Shown piece by piece: positions 1 through 7,703 of a DNA stretch of 64,000 nucleotides (the first letter of the stretch is position 1; every line of letters begins with the position of its first letter). Position numbers and translations under genes: made by a program. The stretch covers positions 310,001-374,000 of the forward strand of contig NZ_CP030840.1 in the NCBI RefSeq assembly GCF_003330725.1, written 5' to 3'. This stretch comes from Acidisarcina polymorpha (GTDB taxonomy: Bacteria > Acidobacteriota > Terriglobia > Terriglobales > Acidobacteriaceae). The notes beneath the pieces are model-generated. The model was not told where the DNA came from and did not search any database. It saw only the letters and a list, made by a program, of their open reading frames with translations.

Positions 1-464
1 GGCGTTGGCTTGATCGTGCCACTAGTATTGCCTCTGAACCGAATCTGAAGGATCGAATCGAGGACTTGTTTTCCAGACTTCCCTGGAGCATCGAATTAAG
101 CAGCCTTGCCAATTCGCCGACGAATGCGCACATCGGCGAAACGACCTCTCTCACCATGGTGGCCCACGGAACCGTGGGGAGCACGCCACGAAACGTTCAT
201 ACTGCAGCTGATGAAGCTGACCGGCGCTCTGGCCATTCTCTATCATGCGGCGCTACTGCAAAAGATTGGCGTTGATGACCACACTTTACAGTTGCCAATG
301 GAGAGCAACCCAGTTTGTCTTAGACTTCGCCTAGGCGGAGCTAAGTCTCCCTCCGCTCGACGAGCCTGCGAAGCAAGTGTCGCCGTCCGCTCTGCCGACG
401 GAGAACTGATTGTTGGGCTAAACCCAACAACGCTGTAACCACGGGCAATTGTGAGGCGTTTTTC
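1..464. other. Left flank without a recognisable gene
   Basis: I see no supported gene here. Open frames exist on the plus strand (66-275 and 106-438), but they overlap each other and show no familiar motif or good ribosome-binding site. The stretch is the sequence outside the Tn3-like terminal repeat that starts at 465. It does not contain the missing second half of the SRAP gene that the opposite repeat truncates, so the two flanks are not simply the two halves of one interrupted gene. Confidence 0.5.
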
Positions 465-500
465 GGGGTCGCTACACCAAACGTCAAAAATCGTACGTTA
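465..500 (+). repeat. Left terminal inverted repeat, Tn3-family-like
   Basis: The repeat begins GGGGTCGCTACACC and continues through a CAAACG, A-rich and TACGTTA core. The bases following the intron (ACGGG from 2415) complete it, giving about 38 bp. It matches 4153-4190 on the opposite strand with a few substitutions and one indel near the tip. The GGGG tip, the AAACG...AAAA centre and the TACG(T/C)TAA inner end follow the 38-bp pattern of Tn3-family transposon ends. The flanking pentanucleotides (TTTTC left, CTCAC right) do not match, so no target duplication is visible. A group II intron interrupts the repeat after base 500. Confidence 0.65.
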
Positions 501-862
501 GTGCGCCGGGAGACCGGAAAGGAGTATCGGGTGAGAGTCCCGCGCAGTGAAGGAATAGCAAACCACACTGGCCCCGAGTCATGCGTACTGCATCGCGAGG
601 TGCAGGATGAAGCGTTGACAGGGGAGTCTGTAGGCCAGCCATTGAGCCGCGAAAGCGATAAATCAGTTCAGGGAGCCGACGCCGTTAGCGTGGTGGAAGG
701 CAACATCGACGGGCGCGATAGTGCGAGTGCCTGCTCGGCCCTGCGTGGTCTTAGAACCTGGCATGCAGAGACGCTCTTTATCCGGGAACCGGGAGATCTC
801 CGGCCTGATCGCTCTGGATGTGCCGGAGCGGTCCGCATCGGGAAGACGAGGAGGCGAAGCCG

Positions 863-2356
863 ATGACGCACGGGCCGGAGAAGTCAGACCTTTCCATAGT
901 AGCGATGAAGCTGGCGAACAAATCCGGGCAACCGGGGGCGGAGACAGTGGAGCGAAGGGAAAGGGCCGAGGGAAACACGGGAGAGCCGCACATGCGCCGG
1001 ACACAGAGCCGGGAGAGCGTGTCCCAGGGGCTTGATCGTGTACGAGAAGCAGCGCAGCAAAGAAAGAAGGAACGGTTCACCGCTTTGCTCCACTATGTGA
1101 CGGTTGATCGACTGAAGGACGCCTATTCCAGCCTCAAGCGGGAAGCGGCTCCGGGAGTGGATGGCGCCACATGGCAGAGCTACAAGCATGACCTTGAAGT
1201 CAATCTTGCGAGATTGCACGACCAAGTGCATCGAGGCACGTACCGGGCGCTCCCTTCGCGGCGGCGATATATTCCGAAACTCGATGGCCGGCAGCGTCCA
1301 TTGGGCATCGCCGCTCTGGAAGACAAGATCGTTCAACGTGCGGTGGTGCAGGTGCTCAACGCAATCTACGAAGAGGACTTCGTGGGCTTTTCGTATGGGT
1401 TCCGACCGGGACGCAGACAGCACGATGCGCTGGACGCGTTGGCAGTCGGTATCACCATGACGAAGGTGAACTGGATTGTGGACGCCGATATAGCCGGGTT
1501 CTTCGACGCGGTCAGCCATGAGTGGCTGATCCGCTTCGTCGAGCATCGTGTCGGCGACAGTCGCATCCTCCGTTTGATTCGCAAGTGGTTGAAGGCTGGT
1601 GTCATGGAAGATGGAAATCTCGTGCCGACCGAGGCGGGCACTCCGCAGGGAACTGTTATCTCGCCGCTGCTGGCCAATATCTATCTTCATTATGCATTCG
1701 ACTTGTGGGCCGACCAGTGGCGCAAGAAACATGCCAAGGGCCAGGTCATCGTGGTGCGGTACGCTGACGACATCGTCATCGGCTTCCAGCACGAACGAGA
1801 AGCGAAGCGGTTCATGGCGGACATGCGACAGCGGCTGGGGAAGTTCGCGTTATCGCTGCATCCGGAGAAGACCAGATTGATCGAGTTCGGTCGCTTTGCG
1901 GCTAAAGATCGAGAAAGCCGCGGTCTAAGCAAGCCGGAAACGTTCAACTTTCTTGGGTTCACTCACATCTGCGGCCAGTCCCGTCGGGGCGCCTTCCAGC
2001 TCAAACGGCAGACGCGCCGCGATAGGATGCGGGCAAGGTTGCGAGCGATCAAAGAAGAGTTGCGGCGGCGCATGCACGAACCAATCCCGCTTCAGGGCAA
2101 GTGGCTGCGGCAGGTCGTTCGCGGATACTTCGCGTATCACGCGGTGCCGACCAACAGCAGGTGCCTCGGTGCCTTCCGGCACTATGTAGTCGATCTCTGG
2201 AGGCGTTCGCTTGTGCAGCGCAGCCAACGCGATCACACTACCTGGAACCGGATGGCGAAACTCGCGGCAGAGTTCTTGCCACCGTCTCACATACTTCATC
2301 CTTGGCCCAGCGTGCGCTTCGCCGTCAAATACCCAAGGTGGGAGCCCGGTGCGTGA
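863..2356 (+). CDS. ltrA: Group II intron reverse transcriptase/maturase
   Basis: About 497 residues. The protein helps the host intron splice and reverse-transcribes it into new DNA sites. The reverse-transcriptase fingers and palm are clear: AAPGVDG near residue 95, the FSYGFRPGR block, the AGTPQGTVISPLLANIYLH block and the catalytic RYADD with YADD at about 300-303. The maturase (X) domain follows, with FNFLGF and RGYFAYHAVP. No HNH endonuclease domain follows, so it is of the endonuclease-minus type. I chose the ATG at 863 (MTHGPEKSDL) because it matches the usual start of this family; a longer frame opens at 818. The last codons overlap intron domain V. Confidence 0.93.
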   Translation: MTHGPEKSDLSIVAMKLANKSGQPGAETVERRERAEGNTGEPHMRRTQSRESVSQGLDRVREAAQQRKKERFTALLHYVTVDRLKDAYSSLKREAAPGVDGATWQSYKHDLEVNLARLHDQVHRGTYRALPSRRRYIPKLDGRQRPLGIAALEDKIVQRAVVQVLNAIYEEDFVGFSYGFRPGRRQHDALDALAVGITMTKVNWIVDADIAGFFDAVSHEWLIRFVEHRVGDSRILRLIRKWLKAGVMEDGNLVPTEAGTPQGTVISPLLANIYLHYAFDLWADQWRKKHAKGQVIVVRYADDIVIGFQHEREAKRFMADMRQRLGKFALSLHPEKTRLIEFGRFAAKDRESRGLSKPETFNFLGFTHICGQSRRGAFQLKRQTRRDRMRARLRAIKEELRRRMHEPIPLQGKWLRQVVRGYFAYHAVPTNSRCLGAFRHYVVDLWRRSLVQRSQRDHTTWNRMAKLAAEFLPPSHILHPWPSVRFAVKYPRWEPGA

Positions 2357-2375
2357 ATCACGCCCGCCGGGATCT
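2342..2375 (+). ncRNA. Group II intron domain V
   Basis: A 34-base catalytic hairpin starting GAGCCCGG. The AGC triad sits at 2343-2345, the outer stem pairs CCCGG with CCGGG, a small bulge interrupts the 3' side, and the distal stem is GCGTG/CACGC. The outer stem has one G/A mismatch beside the triad, which is less usual than G-U. It overlaps the 3' end of the maturase gene. Confidence 0.8.
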
Positions 2376-2509
2376 GTGCGGGGGGTGCGCAGCAATGAGC
2401 ATCCCTACCGCGATACGGGCCTGTTGCGCAAACCTGTCGCCAATGGAGCAGCAATCGCAACAGCTTTTTGCAACTCAAATTGCTCGCGATTGAGTCTTCC
2501 CTGAGATCG

Positions 2510-2533
2510 TTGCGCAAACGTTCGTTTGTGCAA
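2510..2533. promoter_or_regulatory. 24-bp near-perfect palindrome, operator-like
   Basis: Two 11-base arms, TTGCGCAAACG and CGTTTGTGCAA, surround TT with one mismatch between the arms. A further copy of the GTTGCGCAAAC core lies at about 2423. The design and size fit a dimeric repressor operator, for instance of the LacI family. It lies 223 bp upstream of the ankyrin gene. No regulator gene is adjacent, so its use is unknown. Confidence 0.4.
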
Positions 2534-2583
2534 CACAGCCTGAGTAAGACACATTGCCGGCGAGAAGCAGAATCATCGGAAAT

Positions 2584-2601
2584 CCCCGAGGCGGGGCTTT
2601 T
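2584..2601 (+). terminator. Short GC-rich hairpin with T run
   Basis: CCCCG, a three-base loop and CGGGG are followed by CTTTTG. It is a compact intrinsic-terminator-like signal between the intron and the ankyrin gene. It could stop intron transcripts, but the stem is only five pairs. Confidence 0.4.
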
Positions 2602-2755
2602 GATTGAACCGGCACCCACGCAGGTATAGCATTAAACCAGCGTGAAGGACGCATCCGGTTCGCGGACAGGGTAGAAGCCCACCTTTGCTTGACCAACCTA
2701 GCGCAACTTCTTTCAGCCCGCTAAAGCGAACATCGGGCATTTGAAAGGAGTTCGC

Positions 2756-3994
2756 ATGTCAGATTCCCGTTCCCCCGCGCTCACACTTCCTGCAAACCCC
2801 AACCTCCGTCACCTGAGAGATCAAGCCAAGGATCTGCTCAGAAGCGGCTCCGCGCCTTCGCTCGCATCGGCTCTATTTCAAACGGCACGCCTGTACGGCT
2901 TTCAGAGTTGGCCAAAGCTGAAGGCCCACGTTCTCTCGCTAACACTGGCGGGCGCACTGAAGGGAGCAATTGATAGCGACGATCTGCCCGACGTTCGTAA
3001 GTTGCTGTCAAAGCACCCGGAACTGAAAATCGCGCCAATCGGCTACGGAGGCGATGGGCCGTTGAGTTGGGCTGCCGAATGCCGCGGATATGGAGAACCG
3101 ACGAAGGAACGGCTGGAACTCGTGGAGTGGCTGATCAGCAGTGGATGCGACGTTCATGAGGGAGGAGACGGGCCACTGATGAGGGCGAGCCTGAGTGGTT
3201 CGCGAACACCCATGATGGCGCTTCTCGTGAGCCACGGGGCGGATGTGAATGCAGCCTGGCACGATTTCTTCCCCATCCTGTACGCTCCATGCGAGGTCAT
3301 CGATCCGACATCTCTGAGCTGGCTTCTACAGCATGGCGCAGACCCCGATTGCGGCACAGCATCACGATGGCAGCGTATGGGCAAGGCACATCCGGGAACT
3401 GCCCTGGACAGCCTCCTGGGGACCTATGTCCGAAGCTCGGATGCTCTGAACGAATCGATCAAACTTTTGCAAGATGCCGGAGGCACCTCCAGGTACGACG
3501 AGCCGGGTGTCCTCGCCGCCATTCGTGGTGATGTCCAGATGGTGAGCGATCTGATTCACGAGGATCGGTCAATCCTGCAGAAGAGGTATCCGTCCCTTGA
3601 TATCGGGACTACCGGCGAAAGAATGCTGACCTTGAAAGGCGCCACGTTGCTACACGTCGCAGCGGAATTCGGGCACGCTGATGTCGCCCGGTTACTGATG
3701 GATTCTGGTGCCGGCGTCAATGAAACTGCTCTGATAGACGCGGACGGGATCGGAGGACAAACACCGATATTCCACGCTGCTACGCAGGGTGGCGACCGCG
3801 GTCTTGCAGTCGTGCGGCTGCTGTTAGAAAGAGGAGCGGACCTTAGCGTGCGCTGCCGCATACCCGGTCACTACGAACGCCTTGACGAAGTGTTTGAGGG
3901 GAGTGCGCTCGAATATGCCGAGCGCTTCCCGGAATCAGGCAACCAAGCTGTCGCGCTGTTGAGAAATCATCCCAACTCGAAAGATTCCGACTGA
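2756..3994 (+). CDS. Ankyrin-repeat protein
   Basis: 412 residues with no signal peptide. The N-terminal ~60 residues hold the NLRHLRDQAKDLL and FQSWPKLKAH pattern seen in front of many bacterial ankyrin proteins. Ankyrin-type helices follow: PLMRASLSGSRTPMMALLVSHGADVNA, then LLQHGADPD, then ATLLHVAAEFGHADVARLLMDSGAGVN (about residues 300-325), then TPIFHAATQGGDRGLAVVRLLLERGADL. These repeats usually bind partner proteins; the partner here is unknown. I chose the ATG at 2756 because AAAGGAG ends six bases before it; a TTG frame opens at 2741. It is the only intact non-intron gene between the two Tn3-like repeats, so it may be a transposon passenger. Confidence 0.85.
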   Translation: MSDSRSPALTLPANPNLRHLRDQAKDLLRSGSAPSLASALFQTARLYGFQSWPKLKAHVLSLTLAGALKGAIDSDDLPDVRKLLSKHPELKIAPIGYGGDGPLSWAAECRGYGEPTKERLELVEWLISSGCDVHEGGDGPLMRASLSGSRTPMMALLVSHGADVNAAWHDFFPILYAPCEVIDPTSLSWLLQHGADPDCGTASRWQRMGKAHPGTALDSLLGTYVRSSDALNESIKLLQDAGGTSRYDEPGVLAAIRGDVQMVSDLIHEDRSILQKRYPSLDIGTTGERMLTLKGATLLHVAAEFGHADVARLLMDSGAGVNETALIDADGIGGQTPIFHAATQGGDRGLAVVRLLLERGADLSVRCRIPGHYERLDEVFEGSALEYAERFPESGNQAVALLRNHPNSKDSD

Positions 3995-4152
3995 CGAACG
4001 CCCTTCTAAGCCACCAAGAAGTCTCGGTGGGTGTCGAGTTGGGTTGTGTATACCGTTTGGCGCTCAAGTGGTGACTTCAATCCAAGTCACTCATCGAACC
4101 TCGCCTAGGTCTTCGGGGAACAATTGTGGACTGTCTGAGACCTGAAACTTCC

Positions 4153-4190
4153 CGTTAGCGTACGTTTTTTGACGTTTGGTGTAGTGCCCC
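4153..4190 (-). repeat. Right terminal inverted repeat, Tn3-family-like, intron-free
   Basis: Read on the minus strand from 4190, it begins GGGGCACTACACC and ends TACGCTAACG. It is the inverted partner of 465-500 plus the bases after the intron. Because it lacks the intron, it serves as the empty target site. It supplies the last codons and the TAA stop of the truncated SRAP gene. Confidence 0.65.
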
Positions 4191-4571
4191 CTCACCTGGC
4201 TCTACGGGCGGCGGCTGCGGTAGGCCCAAACGTTGTAGCCATTCATAGAAGCCGTCGACCGGGACCAAGCACCGCGTATGCTGAAACGGTCCTCGCCAAA
4301 TGGGCTTGTCGAGGATAGATTCGGCCCGCGCGTTCGTGGTCGTGTAGACCTTGAACGCATCTGGGTCGGCCAACTTCGCCGGAACCAGACCCCAGCGCAT
4401 CAGGCTCAGGCAGCGCTCTCCAGTCTCCGGATCAGTCCGAATGACCGGTTGATTGGTGCTTGGAGCAATGTTGTAGTCGGCAGGCAGCTGGAAATCTGAT
4501 GGGAGTTTCCCAAGGCGAAAGGCCTCAGCGATGCGCTGCTTGTCTGATCTTCGATAGTACCGACCGCACAT
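4155..4571 (-). pseudogene. SRAP (HMCES/YedK-like) protein, C-terminally truncated
   Basis: 138 residues remain where about 220 are usual. The start MCGRYYRRSDKQR has the invariant Cys2 that forms the covalent link to abasic sites in single-stranded DNA. YNIAPSTNQPV, the TTTNARAE segment with the conserved Asn, and the VDGFYEW motif with the conserved Glu follow. Homology stops at about residue 126 where the inverted repeat begins at 4190. The last 12 residues are translated repeat sequence. The C-terminal half, which carries the conserved His, is gone, so abasic-site protection or crosslink reversal is unlikely. A second decayed SRAP copy lies at 12520. Confidence 0.85.
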
Positions 4572-5266
4572 GATCCCGGGCGCTCCTCAGATCACTATGG
4601 TACAGTAGATGTATCTAGCACATTCTAAACGGCTTACGTCCGATAAGAAGGATTACGTAAAGTAGAATTGTAGCCGCAAGTTTAAGATTCCATAAGTGGG
4701 CTTCGAGGTGCGTCCTGATCGAAAAACTGATTGGGACCGGTAAGGTGAAATTGAGATAGCCCCGGCTAAAGGGAGTGATTTCAACCATCGGTTGATCCCT
4801 TTGTATGGCGGACAAAGTCTGGCAGAAGGATACGCCCGGAAGTACGAGGATAGATGGCGCGGAGGCAGTAACAAGCGTCGGCAACCGTTTCGGCAACGTC
4901 GCAGGAACCTCGCCAATGGCCACCTCTAGCTATGATCTCTGCTAATGAACGCGCTCTCAATGGGGCAGGCTGTATGTGCCATCACATTGCGTGAATTCAC
5001 ACCTTAATACCCCTTATCGCACGGCGAAGGCTCTCAGGAACGGCTGAGAGCCTTTGCTGTCTCGGTACGAGCCAGAGCCTCACAACGGCGATTTCACACA
5101 TTACCACCGCCCATCGAAGCCGTCGCGCTCGATGAAGTCGAGCGGATCGCCTTCTAAAACGCACTTCACCGCAAGGTACGACTTCAAGTCACTTGCAGTG
5201 GTATAGCCCTTTAGTCTTTGCCATCCGGCGATCGGGGCAGAGATATCGCTTAAAGGCGGACGACAA
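4572..5266. other. Long stretch without a supported gene
   Basis: About 700 bp between the truncated SRAP gene and the next gene. Minus-strand frames at 4615-4923 and 4653-4916 overlap each other and look random. The one clear signal is a perfect inverted repeat at 5027-5054, listed separately. Confidence 0.5.
5027..5054. terminator. Perfect 11-bp stem hairpin
   Basis: AAGGCTCTCAG and CTGAGAGCCTT pair perfectly around a six-base GAACGG loop. The ends are A- and T-flanked, so it could work in either direction, although the T run is short. No gene ends right beside it, so it may be a leftover of a lost transcription unit. Confidence 0.6.
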
Positions 5267-6136
5267 ATGGCTACTGATCTGTACGCAGCAATCGAGCAGT
5301 CTTTCATTGATAAGGTCATCCAAGACGCTAGTTACCCTCTAACGATAATCAACACCTGGCAAGACTTTCCGAGAAACTTCACGGACGCGGCCCACCCGCG
5401 TATCTCCGAGGAAGAAGTCGGAAAAATATTGCGAGCGAATATCGATTGCTCCGACGACAGCAATGAAATTGGCTGCCGTGTTATGCAGGCGAATATTGTT
5501 AGGGTGAAAGAGATCAACAAGGTTCGTGAACACAAATCCCATGCGAAAAACAGCTGGAAAGGTCCATCGGACGAAGAGCTGAATGAAATGGAAGCCAAGA
5601 CTCGCGGCTTTGAGCTTGCATTTTTCCTTCAGCACCTTCGAATTGATGTACGAAATGCTCCGTTAATCAAACTCTCCGGCATCTCCACAGCCGTCAAGAA
5701 TGTATCGCTGTCGGTTGATGCAGCTGCTCAAGTGTGGATCAAATACCCTCACTGGGTGTGCACGAGAGATTGTAACTTTGGCGGATTAGGCTTCTGCTGT
5801 GAAGGCCATTTTGAAGACCGGTGGGATCTCTTACAACAAACCACTATAGGTGACTTCTACATGGGCGCGGATGGCCACGTGAACCTGGAAGTCCGCGGGC
5901 AGGTCGTCTATGGATTAGCCAGCTTCGACAAGTTGTTTATCGATTACCCCATACTGAGAGAGATCAACCTTGCAGCCTATGTAATCCAGTTTTTTAAGAT
6001 CGATCCATTTCAAATTGTTGATGCTCGATCTCTCGTAGCGGTGATCCCGTACGCAAATACGCGATATCAAATATCCAGCATAGCGTTGAAGGGAAAGGGC
6101 GAAATAAGAGCCGAGCTAACGCTTGCAAAACTGTGA
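5267..6136 (+). CDS. Protein of unknown function, cysteine motif in the centre
   Basis: 289 residues, ATG start, no signal peptide or membrane segment. I do not recognise the family. The first half is charged and helical. The middle has a compact cysteine cluster with WVCTRDC, then GFCC, inside an aromatic-rich stretch around residues 160-190. The C-terminal third is mostly beta-strand-like. Codon use looks like a real gene and no better frame overlaps it. It stands alone, downstream of a gene-free 700 bp and convergent with the membrane-protein group that follows. Confidence 0.65.
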   Translation: MATDLYAAIEQSFIDKVIQDASYPLTIINTWQDFPRNFTDAAHPRISEEEVGKILRANIDCSDDSNEIGCRVMQANIVRVKEINKVREHKSHAKNSWKGPSDEELNEMEAKTRGFELAFFLQHLRIDVRNAPLIKLSGISTAVKNVSLSVDAAAQVWIKYPHWVCTRDCNFGGLGFCCEGHFEDRWDLLQQTTIGDFYMGADGHVNLEVRGQVVYGLASFDKLFIDYPILREINLAAYVIQFFKIDPFQIVDARSLVAVIPYANTRYQISSIALKGKGEIRAELTLAKL

Positions 6137-6395
6137 GCTTTTACTTTTGCTCGCGTCTCGGCTATCGTCGGCATGGACGCCGGCGATTATTACAGGCAAG
6201 GCTAGCGATGCTCGCTGCGGCTGCATGAAAAGGGCGGAAAGGAACATGGCCTGCCTGTCCTCCCATCGTTCATCCTTCCACATTTCTTCGTCTTTCACCT
6301 GTCCCATGTGCTTCCCTCTTGCGCTTTTGACTTTATTTCAAAATGGTTCCGCTTCCCCGGGCATGGGGCTTCCCATCGCTAGAGCTGTTGGCCGA

Positions 6396-7292
6396 CTATA
6401 GCACCCACCACGGATGAGCGCCCAAAGATGCGGGTATGTCTTTGAGTCTGTCGATTTCGAGATTTAGGGAAAACGGGGTAACGAGGGATGCGAGCACGAC
6501 GGTACCGACGAGAAACATCAGCACTCGCTTCCACACGACCCCGCCATAGGAACTTTTGTCCGACACTGCCTTCAGAGACATTTGAACGCCAAAGAGGAGT
6601 GCCACGGTACCAATAGTTCCGAAGAAAAGCCCGGAACCCGAACTGAACCAAAGGGAAGGATGAATGATTGCGTAGAGGGCAGTCGCAACTTGCAGCCAAC
6701 AATAATAGGCCACATGCGGCAACTCGCATACCCATACAAATCCTGCGATCCAGAGCCACAACCAATGGCGAGAGGGGATCAGTAAGAGTTGGTCCGTCAG
6801 TTCTTCGTCATTGCGTGATGTAGCGCCCAGAAAAGAACTCGCCAACCCGACGACCAACGTCAGCGATGAAAGAAATATGATCGCTTGCCTCGCAGAGAGT
6901 GGATGTCCAAACACGCTTTCGCCTATTGGTTTGTCGAAATCAGCACGCATGAAGAACAGCAACGCTATCCAAACTGACACCGGTACGAATGTCGAGCAGA
7001 TTCCGACCGCCACTCTATGTGTCTTGGACAGGCGGCTGGCCAAAGCTATTCCAATTCCCGATCCTAGCGCCCAAGCAACTGACGCCAGCAGCCCATGCGC
7101 ATCAGGTGTCTCTCGATAGAGGTATTTCACACCGGTAGTCGTAGCAGAAGCGAAAATTGTCGAGTACCACGCACCAAAAAGAAAGGCGGCTGCGAAGTGC
7201 ATGTGCGCCGTCGGAAGAGGGGTAACGACGTACTCGCCCGCGTCCGCTTCATCGTATGTGGATTCGTACTCTTCAGATGGTTCATTTTCCAT
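6396..7292 (-). CDS. Multi-pass membrane protein, unknown function
   Basis: 298 residues. An acidic N-terminal tail of about 30 residues (MENEPSEEYESTYDEADAGE) is followed by seven or more hydrophobic segments, for example FAAAFLFGAWYSTIFASA, the LLASVAWALGSGIGIALA helix and WLWLWIAGFVWVCELP. It contains no catalytic motif I can name. It starts nine bases after the stop of the small membrane-protein gene at 7302-7640, so the two are probably cotranscribed. Confidence 0.75.
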   Translation of the reverse strand: MENEPSEEYESTYDEADAGEYVVTPLPTAHMHFAAAFLFGAWYSTIFASATTTGVKYLYRETPDAHGLLASVAWALGSGIGIALASRLSKTHRVAVGICSTFVPVSVWIALLFFMRADFDKPIGESVFGHPLSARQAIIFLSSLTLVVGLASSFLGATSRNDEELTDQLLLIPSRHWLWLWIAGFVWVCELPHVAYYCWLQVATALYAIIHPSLWFSSGSGLFFGTIGTVALLFGVQMSLKAVSDKSSYGGVVWKRVLMFLVGTVVLASLVTPFSLNLEIDRLKDIPASLGAHPWWVL

Positions 7293-7301
7293 CGCGTCTT
7301 C

Positions 7302-7640
7302 TCACCCAAGTCCTTTCCTGTCTCGCATAATGGAAGCGATCACCCACAAGATAAAGATGGCTGCAACAATCATGTCTAACGTGCTCCAGTCCGAACGGTG
7401 CATCCGCATCGAAAGGATTGGATTGAACACGACGGCGACGACGCCGAATATCCAAACCCACACCGTTCTTCCAGCAAGGAACGAGGTCCGAGCTAGGTAC
7501 AGCCCTATAGCGCAAACCGTCAACCGCAAGAGAACGTAAAAAACGTACGGCCAATGGGAGGGGATCGCAAGGAGCAGAAAGCCCGCAACCACTAGAGCGG
7601 GAACGAAGTCCGTTCTTCTTAGCGCCTTATAGCCGAGCAA
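7302..7640 (-). CDS. Small membrane protein (DUF6804-like, tentative)
   Basis: 112 residues with four hydrophobic helices (FVPALVVAGFLLLAIPSH, then YVLLRLTVCAIGLYLA, then VWIFGVVAVVFNPI, then DMIVAAIFILWVIASI). The layout and the FNPI...DW..LD pattern recall the small DUF6804 proteins, but I cannot confirm this. The first available start is TTG at 7640; an in-frame stop lies shortly upstream. It sits between the TPR gene (63 bp) and the larger membrane protein (9 bp). Confidence 0.65.
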   Translation of the reverse strand: MLGYKALRRTDFVPALVVAGFLLLAIPSHWPYVFYVLLRLTVCAIGLYLARTSFLAGRTVWVWIFGVVAVVFNPILSMRMHRSDWSTLDMIVAAIFILWVIASIMRDRKGLG

Positions 7641-7703
7641 TTTGCGCCCACACTATCATTGAAGGCTACCAGGCACGTCGAAAATTATCGCCTCTGTCAT
7701 AAA

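Larger units (their letters stand above)
501..2414 (+). mobile_element. Complete group II intron with encoded reverse transcriptase/maturase
   Basis: The intron starts GTGCGCC at 501, a standard group II 5' end, and finishes CGCGAT at 2414, an AY-type 3' end. It carries its own maturase gene. Domain V is visible at 2342-2375 and domain VI at about 2378-2412, with a bulged A at 2407 eight bases from the end. The insertion splits a 38-bp inverted repeat between TTA and ACGGG. The opposite repeat at 4153-4190 has the same sequence uninterrupted (CTA then ACGGG on its own strand), which fixes both intron ends independently. All parts look intact, so it may still splice and move. Confidence 0.9.

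Noticed and set aside
4615-4923. 102-residue minus-strand frame with a hydrophobic tail
   Set aside because: No ribosome site or family signature, and it overlaps another equally plausible frame.
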